NCBI GenBank assembly: GCA_964553405.1
Contig: CAZKLS010000019.1
Span: 1 to 32,929 of the forward strand
Length of the DNA: 32,929 bases
DNA from: DATIRA01 sp964553405
GTDB lineage: Bacteria; Pseudomonadota; Gammaproteobacteria; Steroidobacterales; Steroidobacteraceae
Direction of reading: 5' to 3'
Shown in pieces: positions 14,493 through 22,336 of the stretch (within the stretch, counting starts at the first letter, position 1; the number at the start of each line of letters is the position of its first letter). The notes beneath the pieces were generated by a model that was not told where the DNA came from, searched no databases, and saw nothing but the letters and a program-made list of their open reading frames with translations. The position numbers were made by a program, and so were the translations under genes.

Positions 14493-15986
14493 CTACCGCG
14501 CCACGTAACCGTAGCGCAGGTTGCTGCGCTCTGCGCCGGCCGCCTCGTAGTCCGCCTTGCGGCGCGCGAGCCGGTCCTGCGGCAGATCCACCGCCGGGAC
14601 CGGATAGCGATAGAGCCGCGCTGAGTTCAGGCCGAAGATCGCCGACTTCACCGGACCGTCGGCCGCGCCGAGCGGTGGCAGGCCGTGCTTGCGCTGCAGG
14701 TCCTCGGGCACCTCCAGGCGCCGCAGCGCCTCGATCTGCCACTGCGGCGCGCCGGTCCAAACCGCGTCGGTGCCCCAGACCACGCGTTCGTGGCCGAGGC
14801 CGCGGACGAGCTGGCCCATGATCGCTGCGGCCAGCCGAGGCTGCGCGACCGTCGTCATCGCGAATATCTGGCCCAGGTCGCCGTAGACGTTCGTGACGCC
14901 GTGCTGTGCCGGGATCTCGGCGAGGTCGGTCACCCAGTCGATGCGGCCGGTCTGCTCGAATATCTGCAGCGCGTCCTCCGGGGTGCCGCTGCCCGGGAAG
15001 CGGTAGCCGGAGTGATAGACGATGAAGTTCAGATCCGGCCAGTCCCGGGCCGCCTTCGCCACGTCGCTCACGTCCACGTAGGGACGCAACCTCGGGAATC
15101 GTCGCTCGGCCGATGGTGGGAAGAGACCCTTGTGAACGCAGACGTTGACCAGGCCTGCCTTGCGGAACCGCTCGTAGGCCGGGTAGACGAGTTTCTCGTC
15201 GTCGAGCCGCCAGGGATGCCGGCTGGTCTCCTTGTGGGTGTTGTCGCCGATCGTGTAACCCTTGAACGAGTCCGGGCGGTCCTCCGCGATCGCGCGGTCG
15301 ATCTCCTCGAGCCAGCCGGGCGCCCCGGGCGTGAAGATCGCGTGTGCCAGCATCCGTCGCGAACCCGCATCCGCGTTGACGCGTTCCCGCGCGGCGACGG
15401 TCATCGGGTTCGTCAGGAACCAGTCCTCGGGAACGTCCGACGGGGCACTCGAGAGCAGCGCCACCTTGGTGTCGCTGTCCATGAAGACCTCTTTGACGTA
15501 GTTGTCGAACTTTAGATCCTCGAGAGTCTGCGGCCTGTCGACCAGCGCCGGGTTCCAGCCCGCCTTGCCGACCGCCTCGCGCATCCGCACGAAGCCTTCG
15601 AGCCGTGTGTCGTCGCGCAGGAAGTGGGTATGGCCGTCGAAGATGAACTGGCCCGCCAGTGACCTCGCACGCTCTTCCGCCATTGCAGGCTCGGCGGCCT
15701 CGGCTCGAGCGACGGCGAACAGCGGACCGAACACCTCGTTCATCGCGACGAAACCCGCGGCCATGCCGGCGGCGCTGGCGAAGAACTGGCGTCGCGTCAG
15801 CCCTTGCCGCGGCGCGAGCTCGTCGGCCAGCCCGAGCAGGCGAGCCTCGACCCGCCGCTGCGCCGCCGTCTGCGGGATCGGTGCGTATTCGTCGCTCGAG
15901 ACGATCTGCGTCGGGATCGGCCCGGGGAAGGCCGTCGACTCGGCCGGCGACAGCGAGGCGAGTTCGTCGTCGGTGAGGAAACGCAT
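14493..15986 (-). CDS. Metal-dependent amidohydrolase (amidohydrolase_2 type), Tat-like motif
   Basis: The 497-aa protein has an N-terminal segment of about 63 residues, a twin-arginine-like motif TRRQFFASAAGMAAG (64-78), a hydrophobic stretch and then a TIM-barrel hydrolase domain. Metal-ligand candidates are His119 and His121 (GHTHF), a central VHKGL His, the IVYHSGYRF His and the late WGTDAVW Asp, the pattern of amidohydrolase_2 enzymes such as ACMSD and resorcylate decarboxylase relatives. These hydrolyse or decarboxylate aromatic and cyclic substrates; the substrate here is unknown. The Tat motif is unusually far from the N-terminus. GAGAGGA lies about 8 nt before the ATG. Its stop codon touches the assembly gap, so downstream partners are lost. 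Confidence 0.85.
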   Translation of the reverse strand: MRFLTDDELASLSPAESTAFPGPIPTQIVSSDEYAPIPQTAAQRRVEARLLGLADELAPRQGLTRRQFFASAAGMAAGFVAMNEVFGPLFAVARAEAAEPAMAEERARSLAGQFIFDGHTHFLRDDTRLEGFVRMREAVGKAGWNPALVDRPQTLEDLKFDNYVKEVFMDSDTKVALLSSAPSDVPEDWFLTNPMTVAARERVNADAGSRRMLAHAIFTPGAPGWLEEIDRAIAEDRPDSFKGYTIGDNTHKETSRHPWRLDDEKLVYPAYERFRKAGLVNVCVHKGLFPPSAERRFPRLRPYVDVSDVAKAARDWPDLNFIVYHSGYRFPGSGTPEDALQIFEQTGRIDWVTDLAEIPAQHGVTNVYGDLGQIFAMTTVAQPRLAAAIMGQLVRGLGHERVVWGTDAVWTGAPQWQIEALRRLEVPEDLQRKHGLPPLGAADGPVKSAIFGLNSARLYRYPVPAVDLPQDRLARRKADYEAAGAERSNLRYGYVAR

Positions 15987-16043
15987 GGACTGATCCTCTC
16001 TGGCCTGCGCGTCGCGGTGCCCTGCGGGGGCGACCGCCCGGCG

Positions 16044-16069
16044 ATCCTAGCATCGCCCGCCGGCGTCAA
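16044..16069 (-). promoter_or_regulatory. Possible promoter of the amidohydrolase gene
   Basis: On the minus strand TTGACG (16064-16069) is followed by an extended -10 TGCTAGGAT (TAGGAT at 16044-16049). The spacer is only 14 nt, so the extended -10 may carry most of the activity. Confidence 0.3.
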
Positions 16070-16080
16070 CGCGGGACGTT

Positions 16081-16791
16081 CTAGCGCAGCCCGGAGACGA
16101 GCCACGCCGCGACGGCCAGCAGCAACGTGGGCACCAGCCACTCGGCGAGCCGCAGCGTGAGCAGCACGCGCCGGAACCAGCGCCGGTCGTTGAGACGCGG
16201 AAACGGGGTATCCGGCGGCACAGGCCTGTCGAGAAAAGCGCACAACGGCTGCCAGCCCTGGCGCACGTCGAACTCGAGCAGCCGCTCCGGCGGCACGGTG
16301 CCGCGAACCTCGTCGAGGTGCTTCTCGTACACCTCGATGGCCCGGTCCCGGTCCAGGAAGCGGCCCTGGAAGCGACCGTTCCATATCACGTCGTCGTGCA
16401 TCCGCCGCATGCGCCTCGGAAACCACCAGGGCAGGACCTGGTCGATGACCCAGAGCGTGTCCCGGACGCTGTCGTACCATGCCGCGGGATCGCGAACGTT
16501 CAGCACCACCTTCGCGTCCGGATAGAGCGCCAGCAATTCCTTGTAAAACTCGCAGACGGGCCAGTCCACGGCCGCCCGGTACCGGCGAAAGAACCGCCGA
16601 TAGTCCACCGGCTGGCCGGCCCTGGCACGGATCCAGAACCCGAGGTGCGGATAGTGCGTCAGCGCGGTCTGCATGTGGTAGCAGGGCGCGTATCCGAGCA
16701 TCTGCAGCGCTGCCCGGAGCGACGTCGTTCCGCAGCGACCGAACCCGGCGCCGATCACCTGCAGTCCACTGTCAACAGTTCGCTTCGTCAC
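16081..16791 (-). CDS. Sulfotransferase-family protein with C-terminal membrane anchor
   Basis: The 236-aa product starts VIGAGFGRCGTTSLRAALQ, the 5'-phosphosulfate (PAPS) binding loop of the sulfotransferase family, followed by VVLNVRDPAAWYDSV, the 3'-phosphate-binding region, and the DRDRAIEVYEKHLDEVRGTVP segment typical of the Sulfotransfer_4 group. The end (about 212-234) is a hydrophobic helix (LVPTLLLAVAAWLVSGL), so the enzyme is probably tail-anchored. The acceptor is unknown. The start is taken as GTG 16791, giving MTKRTVDSGLQVIGAGFG, which fits the usual short N-terminus; a GTG at 16878 is possible. No clear ribosome site is visible. It lies divergent from the rhodanese gene. Confidence 0.82.
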   Translation of the reverse strand: MTKRTVDSGLQVIGAGFGRCGTTSLRAALQMLGYAPCYHMQTALTHYPHLGFWIRARAGQPVDYRRFFRRYRAAVDWPVCEFYKELLALYPDAKVVLNVRDPAAWYDSVRDTLWVIDQVLPWWFPRRMRRMHDDVIWNGRFQGRFLDRDRAIEVYEKHLDEVRGTVPPERLLEFDVRQGWQPLCAFLDRPVPPDTPFPRLNDRRWFRRVLLTLRLAEWLVPTLLLAVAAWLVSGLR

Positions 16792-16939
16792 AACCGGGCT
16801 GTACCGAGGCTCTGCGGCGTGTCGCGCTCGCGCAAGCTGCCAGCCGGCCGGTCGCGGCGTCAATGCTGCGCACAGCACGGTGTCCCACCACTGCCGGACT
16901 TGCAGTAAAGTCCCGGGTCACCGCCGGGAGGTTCGACAG

Positions 16940-17365
16940 ATGCCACTGGAGATCCGCAGGACCGTTCAGCAGATGCTGGCCGAGGCAAACTCGGAGATCG
17001 AGACGCTCGACGTCGACGAGGCCCGGGCGCTGCACGGGCGTCCGGACGTCACTTTCGTAGACCTGCGCGATCCACGGGAGGCCTGGCGCGAGGGCGGCAT
17101 CCCTGGCGCCGTCCCGGTGACGCGCGGCATGCTGGAATTCTGGATCGACCCGGGCAGCCCGTACCACAAGCCCCTGTTCGCGTCCGGCAACAGGTTCGTG
17201 TTCTTCTGTGCCGGCGGCTGGCGTTCTGCGCTGGCCGCGAAGACCGCCCAGGACATGGGACTCACGCCGGTGTGCCACGTCGAGGGCGGCTTCAGTGCCT
17301 GGAAGAAGGCCGGCGCGCCGGTAGAGACGGTCGAGCCGAGACTGCCGGGGCGCAAGCCGGACTGA
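16940..17365 (+). CDS. Single-domain rhodanese-like sulfurtransferase
   Basis: The 141-aa protein is one rhodanese domain: VTFVDLRDPREAWREGGIPGA, then FFCAGGWRSALAAKT with catalytic Cys90 in a six-residue loop (CAGGWRS), and VEGGFSAWKKAGAPVE at the end. It would transfer sulfane sulfur through a Cys persulfide in the cytoplasm. The loop size is that of sulfur-specific rhodaneses. GGGAGG lies 8 nt before the ATG, which supports this start over an upstream one. It is divergent from the sulfotransferase gene, a neighbourhood with a sulfur theme, though that link is only positional. Confidence 0.93.
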   Translation: MPLEIRRTVQQMLAEANSEIETLDVDEARALHGRPDVTFVDLRDPREAWREGGIPGAVPVTRGMLEFWIDPGSPYHKPLFASGNRFVFFCAGGWRSALAAKTAQDMGLTPVCHVEGGFSAWKKAGAPVETVEPRLPGRKPD

Positions 17366-17379
17366 CTGCGTTCGGGGGT

Positions 17380-17405
17380 GCCTCGCGCGCAGCTGCGCGC
17401 GAGGC
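17380..17405. terminator. 26-nt perfect palindrome between convergent genes
   Basis: GCCTCGCGCGCAG is followed directly by its own reverse complement, making a perfect 26-nt palindrome between the rhodanese stop and the stop of the convergent gene. It can form an 11-bp stem with a 4-nt loop on either strand. No T-run follows, so it may terminate through Rho or protect RNA ends rather than act as an intrinsic terminator. Confidence 0.55.
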
Positions 17406-17416
17406 CTCCATGTCAC

Positions 17417-17800
17417 TCAACGCCACTCGGTGAGCGTTCCCTTGTACGAGCGCCCGTCGAGGCTGATGACGCCGTCCGACAGCAGCAGTGCACCGGTGGA
17501 CACCCGCACGACTGAGCGGATGCGCCACTTGTGCTTGCCGGTCCTTTCGTAGAAACCGTCCCCGGTGCCCTGCACGACCTCGCCGTTCTCGAGGTAGCCG
17601 GACCCCACCCAGCTCGAACGACCGCTCTCGGCGCCGGGCCCGTCGGACCACAGGCTCATCGTGCCGAGTACCGTTCCGAAGCCCGTCGCAGTCCCTTCGA
17701 GATTGATCTCGGTCTCGCCACCGGCTCCTGGAATCTCGTTATAGGTGACGCTGGTGGACTTGAACGAAAACTCGCCACCCTTGTTCTTCCCCTTCGCCAT
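17417..17800 (-). CDS. Hypothetical small beta-rich cytoplasmic protein
   Basis: The 127-aa protein starts MAKGKNKGGEFSFKSTSVTY and is then mostly predicted beta-strand with many Gly residues (GETEINLEGTATGFGTVLGTMSLW, GYLENGEVVQGTGDGFYERTG, HKWRIRSVVRVSTG). The strand-turn pattern suggests a small beta-barrel of the lipocalin or allene-oxide-cyclase type, but I cannot assign a family. No signal peptide or membrane segment is visible. GGGAG lies about 7 nt before the ATG at 17800. It stands alone between the palindrome and the dgcZ-like gene, transcribed on the minus strand. Confidence 0.7.
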   Translation of the reverse strand: MAKGKNKGGEFSFKSTSVTYNEIPGAGGETEINLEGTATGFGTVLGTMSLWSDGPGAESGRSSWVGSGYLENGEVVQGTGDGFYERTGKHKWRIRSVVRVSTGALLLSDGVISLDGRSYKGTLTEWR

Positions 17801-17923
17801 GGCTCGTCTCCCTGTTGACTGTTGGTTGTATCGGCCCGCACACGCTACTCCGGCGTGCAACCACAAGCCACCATGCATTGCAGCAACGGCCGTCGGCCGG
17901 CGGCCGACGTCGGATTGCTCGCT

Positions 17924-18871
17924 CTAGGCCGGGTCGTCGGTCTCTTCCGCCATGAACCGCTGCAGCATCGTCGCGGTCGTGATCGAAGGGTCCCAGGCCA
18001 CGATCCGGTTCCGGCCGGCAGACTTCGCGACCAGCAGCGCCTTGTCCGCCCGGTCGATCGACTCCTCGACGCTGACCTCCGGGTCGAGCATCGCAAGTCC
18101 GAAAGACGCCGTTACACAGACCGGGTCGCCGGTGTCGCTGACCGCGACCGAAGTCGAAGCAAGCCCTGCCCTGACGCGTTCCATGATCTGCTCGGCGCGC
18201 GCGAGGTCGACGCCCGGCAGCGACACCAGGAACTCGTCTCCGCCGTAACGGAACACCTTGTCGTAGGGGCGCAGGTGCGCGGTCAGGAAACGCACTGCCG
18301 CGGCGAGCACGCGGTCGCCCACCGCGTGGCCGTGACTGTCATTGATCTCCTTGAGCTGATCGAGGTCCAGGAACGCGAGGCAGCAATGCTGAACGTCGCG
18401 CCTCGCGAGCTGCCGCCACTCGCGCAGCTCCGGGATCATCTCCGTCCGCCCGTAGGCCCCGGTCAATGCGTCGGTGTTCCGGAGCGCGGCCTGCACCTCG
18501 TGCCGCAGCGAATCGAGACCCATGCGCAGCCGGGACGCACTCGACGCGAACCTGTCGTAGTCGTCGCAGTCGATGGGCTGCCCGGCGGTGGACTGCCGCA
18601 GCAACGCGCTCGCGAACGCGTGCAACTGCTGGTGTTCGGCCTCCATCGCGGCGAAGACCGGCTGCTCTCGGAGTTCAGGCGAGGCCTGTTCACTGCACCA
18701 GGTACCGAACGGGCACCGCCGGTGGTGGTCGTCTGCGAACTCGACCGGATCGCACGGCAGGCGACAGACGATGGTCCGGACGACCGACTCATACCACTCC
18801 GAGTGCTCCTTCCTTGCCAGCTCCAGCTGCTTGAGCATCCGCCGGAGCACAACCGGATCCGCCTTGAACAT
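17924..18871 (-). CDS. dgcZ: Zinc-sensing (CZB) diguanylate cyclase, DgcZ-like
   Basis: The 315-aa protein has a CZB zinc-binding domain (about 10-125) with ligands His23 (KEHSEWYESVV), Cys53 (CPFGTW), His80 and His84 (AEHQQLHAF), then a GGDEF domain (about 130-295) opened by TDALTGAYGR. The active site GGDEF is intact at 210-214, and the product-inhibition I-site RxxD (Arg201-Asp204) lies five residues before it. E. coli DgcZ has the same layout and makes c-di-GMP when zinc is scarce. The enzyme here should be active and cytoplasmic. The ATG at 18871 matches the DgcZ N-terminus; a longer reading extends into sequence without similarity. The ribosome site is weak. Confidence 0.9.
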   Translation of the reverse strand: MFKADPVVLRRMLKQLELARKEHSEWYESVVRTIVCRLPCDPVEFADDHHRRCPFGTWCSEQASPELREQPVFAAMEAEHQQLHAFASALLRQSTAGQPIDCDDYDRFASSASRLRMGLDSLRHEVQAALRNTDALTGAYGRTEMIPELREWRQLARRDVQHCCLAFLDLDQLKEINDSHGHAVGDRVLAAAVRFLTAHLRPYDKVFRYGGDEFLVSLPGVDLARAEQIMERVRAGLASTSVAVSDTGDPVCVTASFGLAMLDPEVSVEESIDRADKALLVAKSAGRNRIVAWDPSITTATMLQRFMAEETDDPA

Positions 18872-18895
18872 TGGCACCCACTCTGCGGCGCGTTC

Positions 18896-18909
18896 CGTCA
18901 CGCGTGACG
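18896..18909. promoter_or_regulatory. 14-nt palindromic operator candidate of dgcZ
   Basis: CGTCACGCGTGACG is a perfect palindrome lying between the predicted dgcZ -10 box and start codon, overlapping the expected transcription start near 18909. A regulator bound here would block initiation. The binding protein is unknown. Confidence 0.45.
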
Positions 18910-18915
18910 CAGGGC

Positions 18916-18943
18916 AGCATAACGCACAGCCGTCACTGCGCAA
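18916..18943 (-). promoter_or_regulatory. Predicted dgcZ promoter
   Basis: On the minus strand, TTGCGC (-35, 18938-18943) and TATGCT (-10, 18916-18921) are separated by 16 nt. The leader would be about 38 nt to the ATG at 18871. Confidence 0.45.
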
Positions 18944-18979
18944 GAACGCCCGGTCGAGGCTGAAGCCCGTGGCGCATAT

Positions 18980-18998
18980 TGTTCTGAATTCCCGAACA
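18980..18998. repeat. Inverted repeat TGTTC-N9-GAACA
   Basis: A 5-bp inverted repeat, with AT-rich sequence around it, lies in the divergent region between dgcZ and the 40-aa peptide gene. It resembles a regulator site of two-fold symmetry, but 5-bp arms occur often by chance. Confidence 0.25.
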
Positions 18999-19075
18999 GA
19001 CAAACTCGATTATTGCCGTTTATTGGCTCAAAAGAGCCGCGTAACCTGCCTTACACAGACAACGGAGGACCAGCC

Positions 19076-19198
19076 ATGTTTACCTGCAACGACTCGAACC
19101 GATTCCTGCGCCGCATCCTGGGTGGACTGATGATCGCCGTGACCGTCGTCGTCGGATCGCTGACGCATGCGGTGACCAACGTCCAGTCGTTCATCTGA
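19076..19198 (+). CDS. 40-aa single-pass membrane peptide
   Basis: The ORF encodes MFTCNDSNRFLRRILGGLMI and ends HAVTNVQSFI, with a hydrophobic helix at about residues 14-32 (ILGGLMIAVTVVVGSLTHAV) behind a basic RR. GGAGGA lies 7 nt before the ATG, a strong ribosome site, and a GGCTC-AAAA-GAGCC hairpin (19025-19038) stands in the leader. These support real translation. The function is unknown. It sits alone between two genes on opposite strands with about 120 nt to the UPF0178 gene. A small regulatory or stress membrane peptide is possible but unproven. Confidence 0.6.
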   Translation: MFTCNDSNRFLRRILGGLMIAVTVVVGSLTHAVTNVQSFI

Positions 19199-19321
19199 GG
19201 CACCGGAGGCCGAGCATCAGGGCGAAGCGGCGCTCGAGGTCCGGTGCAGCAGCTGCCTGAGACCGGAGTCCGCGGTGACCCGGATCGACAAGCACGCGGT
19301 GCTTCGGCTGCAATGACCGGC

Positions 19322-19792
19322 ATGAGCGCCGTTCCCCACATCTATGTCGACGCCGATGCCTGCCCGGTCAAGGCCGAGACCCTTAAGGTGGCCGAGCGCC
19401 ATGGACTGCCGGTCGTGTTCGTGGCCAACGCCTGGATCGGGACGCCACGGGGCCCCCGGGCCCGTCTGCAGGTCGTAGCGGGCGCCTTCGACGCGGCGGA
19501 CGACTGGATCGTGGAGCGGGCGCGGCCCGACGACATCGTCGTGACGGCAGACATTCCGCTGGCGGCCCGCTGCCTCGACCTCGGTGCACGGGTGCTCGGG
19601 CCGTCGGGCAAACCGTTCACCGGCGACAACATCGGCAACGCGCTGGCGACGCGCGGGCTGATGGAGGACCTGCGGGCCTATGGGGTTCGTGGCGGGCCGC
19701 CTCCGTTCAGCCCGAAGGACCGCTCGAGGTTCCTCGACGCGCTGGAACTGATGGTCAGGGAGGCGAAGCGCGCCGCCCGACCGGCGACCTGA
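19322..19792 (+). CDS. UPF0178/YaiI-family protein (DUF188)
   Basis: The 156-aa protein starts PHIYVDADACPVKAET, the conserved UPF0178 (YaiI/YqxD) opening with two Asp residues, and continues with VVFVAN, DDIVVTADIPLAARCLDLGA, the GKPFTGDNIGNALATR block and PFSPKDRSRFL. The family has a PIN-like fold with acidic residues and is suspected to be a nuclease; no function is established. The ATG at 19322 is used; an ATG at 19313 would add three residues. No ribosome site is visible for either. It converges on the SMP-30 gene. Confidence 0.92.
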   Translation: MSAVPHIYVDADACPVKAETLKVAERHGLPVVFVANAWIGTPRGPRARLQVVAGAFDAADDWIVERARPDDIVVTADIPLAARCLDLGARVLGPSGKPFTGDNIGNALATRGLMEDLRAYGVRGGPPPFSPKDRSRFLDALELMVREAKRAARPAT

Positions 19793-19812
19793 CCGTTCAC
19801 CGGTCCAGCTCG

Positions 19813-20685
19813 TCAGGGCAGCCCGGCCCCCGGCGTCGCCACTTCGACGCACTCGATGCGGCCCTGCGGCGAGCCTGACACGAGATCCGCCACCGATGAC
19901 GGGGCCGTCATCATGTAAAGCGTGCGACGCTCCTCCCCGCCCAGCATGCACGCGAAGCAGGGCTGGCTCGTCTGCACGGTCGAGATGATCCCGCCGCCTG
20001 GTGCGAACAGCAGGCACTCCGGCGCCAGCGCGTTCGCCACCCAGACATTGCCGTCGGCATCGAGGCAGATACCGTCCGGCGCACGCATCCCTACCGGCGC
20101 CCAGCAGCGCCGGTTCGACAGGCCGCCGCCGGCGTCGATATCGAAGGCCGTCAGGCACATCGCCAGTGTTTCGGCCAGGATCATCGTGCTTCCGTCCGGC
20201 GTGATCACGCAGCCGTTCGGAAAGTGCAGTCCGGCCGCGGCGACGTGCACGCTTCCGTCCGGGTCGACACGCGCGAGGCTCGCAACCGGGTGATCCGCCA
20301 GCACGCTCTCGACGCCCCGGGCCTTCAATTCCTCGTCCAGGTGGAAGCCGAAATTGCCGACGTAGGCGCGGCCTTGCCGGTCCACGACCATGTCGTTCGT
20401 GTGATAGTCGGCAACGCCGGCCAGGTCCGCATGGACCTTGATCCCATCGGGATCCACTCGCAGCAGCTGCCTGCGTTTCATCGCCACGACCAGCAGGCGC
20501 CCGTCGGGCAGCCAGCCGAGGCCGGATGGCTGGTCATCGATCTCGAGCTCGGTGCGAACCGTTCCGCCCGGATCCACGGACTTGACGGCCCCGGCGTAGA
20601 AGTCGCTGAACCAGAGGCGCCCCGCGTGCCAGCGCGGCCCCTCGCCGAAATACAGGCCCTCGGCCAGCGTGCCCGCCTTCGCCAT
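19813..20685 (-). CDS. SMP-30/gluconolactonase-family lactonase
   Basis: The 290-aa six-bladed propeller has the metal ligands of SMP-30/gluconolactonases: Glu15 (GEGPRW), Asn97 (YHTNDMVVD), Asn157 (HFPNGCVITPDG) and Asp204 (APDGICLDADGNVWVA). These enzymes open lactones with a divalent metal. No signal peptide is present, so it is cytoplasmic. The ATG at 20685 lies 3 nt after the stop of the Baeyer-Villiger monooxygenase gene, so the two are one transcript and probably one pathway: ketone to lactone, then lactone to hydroxy acid. The true substrate is not deducible from sequence. Confidence 0.9.
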   Translation of the reverse strand: MAKAGTLAEGLYFGEGPRWHAGRLWFSDFYAGAVKSVDPGGTVRTELEIDDQPSGLGWLPDGRLLVVAMKRRQLLRVDPDGIKVHADLAGVADYHTNDMVVDRQGRAYVGNFGFHLDEELKARGVESVLADHPVASLARVDPDGSVHVAAAGLHFPNGCVITPDGSTMILAETLAMCLTAFDIDAGGGLSNRRCWAPVGMRAPDGICLDADGNVWVANALAPECLLFAPGGGIISTVQTSQPCFACMLGGEERRTLYMMTAPSSVADLVSGSPQGRIECVEVATPGAGLP

Positions 20686-20688
20686 GGA

Positions 20689-22260
20689 TCACGTCCCGTG
20701 TTGCAGCAGCGGGCCGAGTTTACCCCCGTCCGCTCCCGGGCGCGGCGTTGCGCGCGTACTGCCTGGCAGCGGCTCGAGCTCGAAGTCGGCGAGTTGCGGA
20801 TCCAGCTTCATCTCGCGCAGGAACCGTCCCGCCGCCCATGGGTAGATGCCGGGCACGCCGTTCTTGTCGAGGTACCAGCTGTGGCACCCGCTGCTCCAGA
20901 CCGTCCGGCCCGCGGCCTGCTTCATCTCTGCGAGCAGCCTGGCCACCGCCTCCGGCTTCGGGGCCATCGCGATGCCGCGCCGCTGGATCGTAGCGATGCA
21001 CTTCATGATGTAGTCGGCCTGGCGCTCGGCGATCGTGATCAGCGACAGGTTGCCGATCGGGCTGTGCGGACCGATCAACATGAAGAAGTTGGGCATTCCC
21101 GGCACCGCCAGCGACCGGTAGGCACTCGGACCTTCCCGCCACGCATCGGCGAGCGCGAGGCCGCCCTGCCCGACCATCTCCATCGGCCGCATGAACTGGT
21201 CGGCCTTGAAACCGGTCGAGAGGATCAGCACGTCGAGCTCGTGCAGCCGCCCGTCCCGGGTCACGACGCCGCGCGGCTCGACGCGCTCGATCGCCTCGGT
21301 GACCAGGTCTGCATTCGGCTTCTGCATCGCCTCGTAGAACGAGCCGGAGAAGATCAGTCGCTTGCAGCCCGGCTGGTAGTCCGGCGTCAGCTTGCGGCGC
21401 AGGACCGGGTCCTTGACCTGGGCCAGGTTGCGGCGGCACTTCCAGCTCAGCAGCCGATGCCGCCAGCCACCGCCGACCACGGCCTTCGAGAACAGCTCCT
21501 CGAGCCAGAACGCGTGCCAGCGGTACAGCCAGCGCGTGAGGATCGGGAATCGCTGCAGCAGCCGCTTCGTCGTCTCGCGGTAGGGCCGGTTCTGCAACGG
21601 GAAGATCCACTGCGCCGTGCGCTGGAAGATTGAAAACCGGCCGACCTGGTCCATCAGCGCGGGGATGATCTGCGCTGCGGTCGAGCCGGTGCCGATGATG
21701 CCGACGCGCTTGCCCTGCAGCTCCACCGAGTGGTCCCAGCGCGCGGTGTGAAACTTCGCGCCCGCAAAATCTTCGAGACCGGGGATGTCCGGGAACGCGG
21801 GATGGTGCAGCACGCCGGTCGCCGAGATGAGGATGTCGGCAACGAGCTCGCGCCCGTCCGTGGTCTCGAGGCGCCACGCGTCGCCCTGCCACGTGGCGCG
21901 GACCACCTCGGTATTGAAGCGCACGTGCTCGAGCACACCGTGCCTGCTGGCCGTGCGCTCCAGGTAGCGCTGGATCTCGGCCCCTCCGGAATTGACCATG
22001 GACCAGCCGGGATTCGGCTCGAACGTATAAGTGTAGTTGTGCGACGGCACGTCGCACGCGATGCCCGGGTAGGTGTTCTCGCGCCAGGTTCCGCCGAGCG
22101 TCGCGGCTTTCTCGAGGATCGTGAAGGACTCGAGGCCGGCCTGCTTGAGCCGATGGCCCATCAATATCCCGGACATGCCGCAGCCGATGACGACGATCCG
22201 GGGCGACGCGCGCCCGGTGGTGCGATCGACGGTGGCGGCAGCTTCGCTGGTCTGGTGCAT
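20689..22260 (-). CDS. Flavin-containing Baeyer-Villiger-type monooxygenase
   Basis: The 523-aa protein has two Rossmann motifs, GCGMSG (26-31, FAD) and GTGSTA (190-195, NADPH), with the Baeyer-Villiger fingerprint FxGxxxHxxxW between them (Phe165, Gly167, His171, Trp175; FAGAKFHTARWD). It would insert oxygen next to a carbonyl, turning ketones into esters or lactones with NADPH and O2. The ATG at 22260 is preceded by GGGGAG at about 9 nt; longer readings upstream cross the promoter region and the AraC gene. It is divergent from the AraC regulator and followed at 3 nt by the SMP-30 lactonase. Confidence 0.9.
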   Translation of the reverse strand: MHQTSEAAATVDRTTGRASPRIVVIGCGMSGILMGHRLKQAGLESFTILEKAATLGGTWRENTYPGIACDVPSHNYTYTFEPNPGWSMVNSGGAEIQRYLERTASRHGVLEHVRFNTEVVRATWQGDAWRLETTDGRELVADILISATGVLHHPAFPDIPGLEDFAGAKFHTARWDHSVELQGKRVGIIGTGSTAAQIIPALMDQVGRFSIFQRTAQWIFPLQNRPYRETTKRLLQRFPILTRWLYRWHAFWLEELFSKAVVGGGWRHRLLSWKCRRNLAQVKDPVLRRKLTPDYQPGCKRLIFSGSFYEAMQKPNADLVTEAIERVEPRGVVTRDGRLHELDVLILSTGFKADQFMRPMEMVGQGGLALADAWREGPSAYRSLAVPGMPNFFMLIGPHSPIGNLSLITIAERQADYIMKCIATIQRRGIAMAPKPEAVARLLAEMKQAAGRTVWSSGCHSWYLDKNGVPGIYPWAAGRFLREMKLDPQLADFELEPLPGSTRATPRPGADGGKLGPLLQHGT

Positions 22261-22336
22261 TGGGACGGCTCCCCGATTGGGCGCAGAAACAGACGCGCAG
22301 TTTGCATGCGGCAGACCGGACTGCGGAATGATCGGC

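Noticed and set aside
12859..16053. Long minus-strand frame running across the N gap
   Set aside because: It is open only because N codons hide stops; it joins two unrelated shadow frames.
18980..18998. TGTTC-N9-GAACA as a LexA or glucocorticoid-like operator
   Set aside because: It does not match the gammaproteobacterial LexA box and 5-bp arms are frequent by chance; kept only as a low-confidence repeat.
20224..21633. 469-codon plus-strand frame over the monooxygenase-lactonase pair
   Set aside because: Antisense shadow with no ribosome site or domain.
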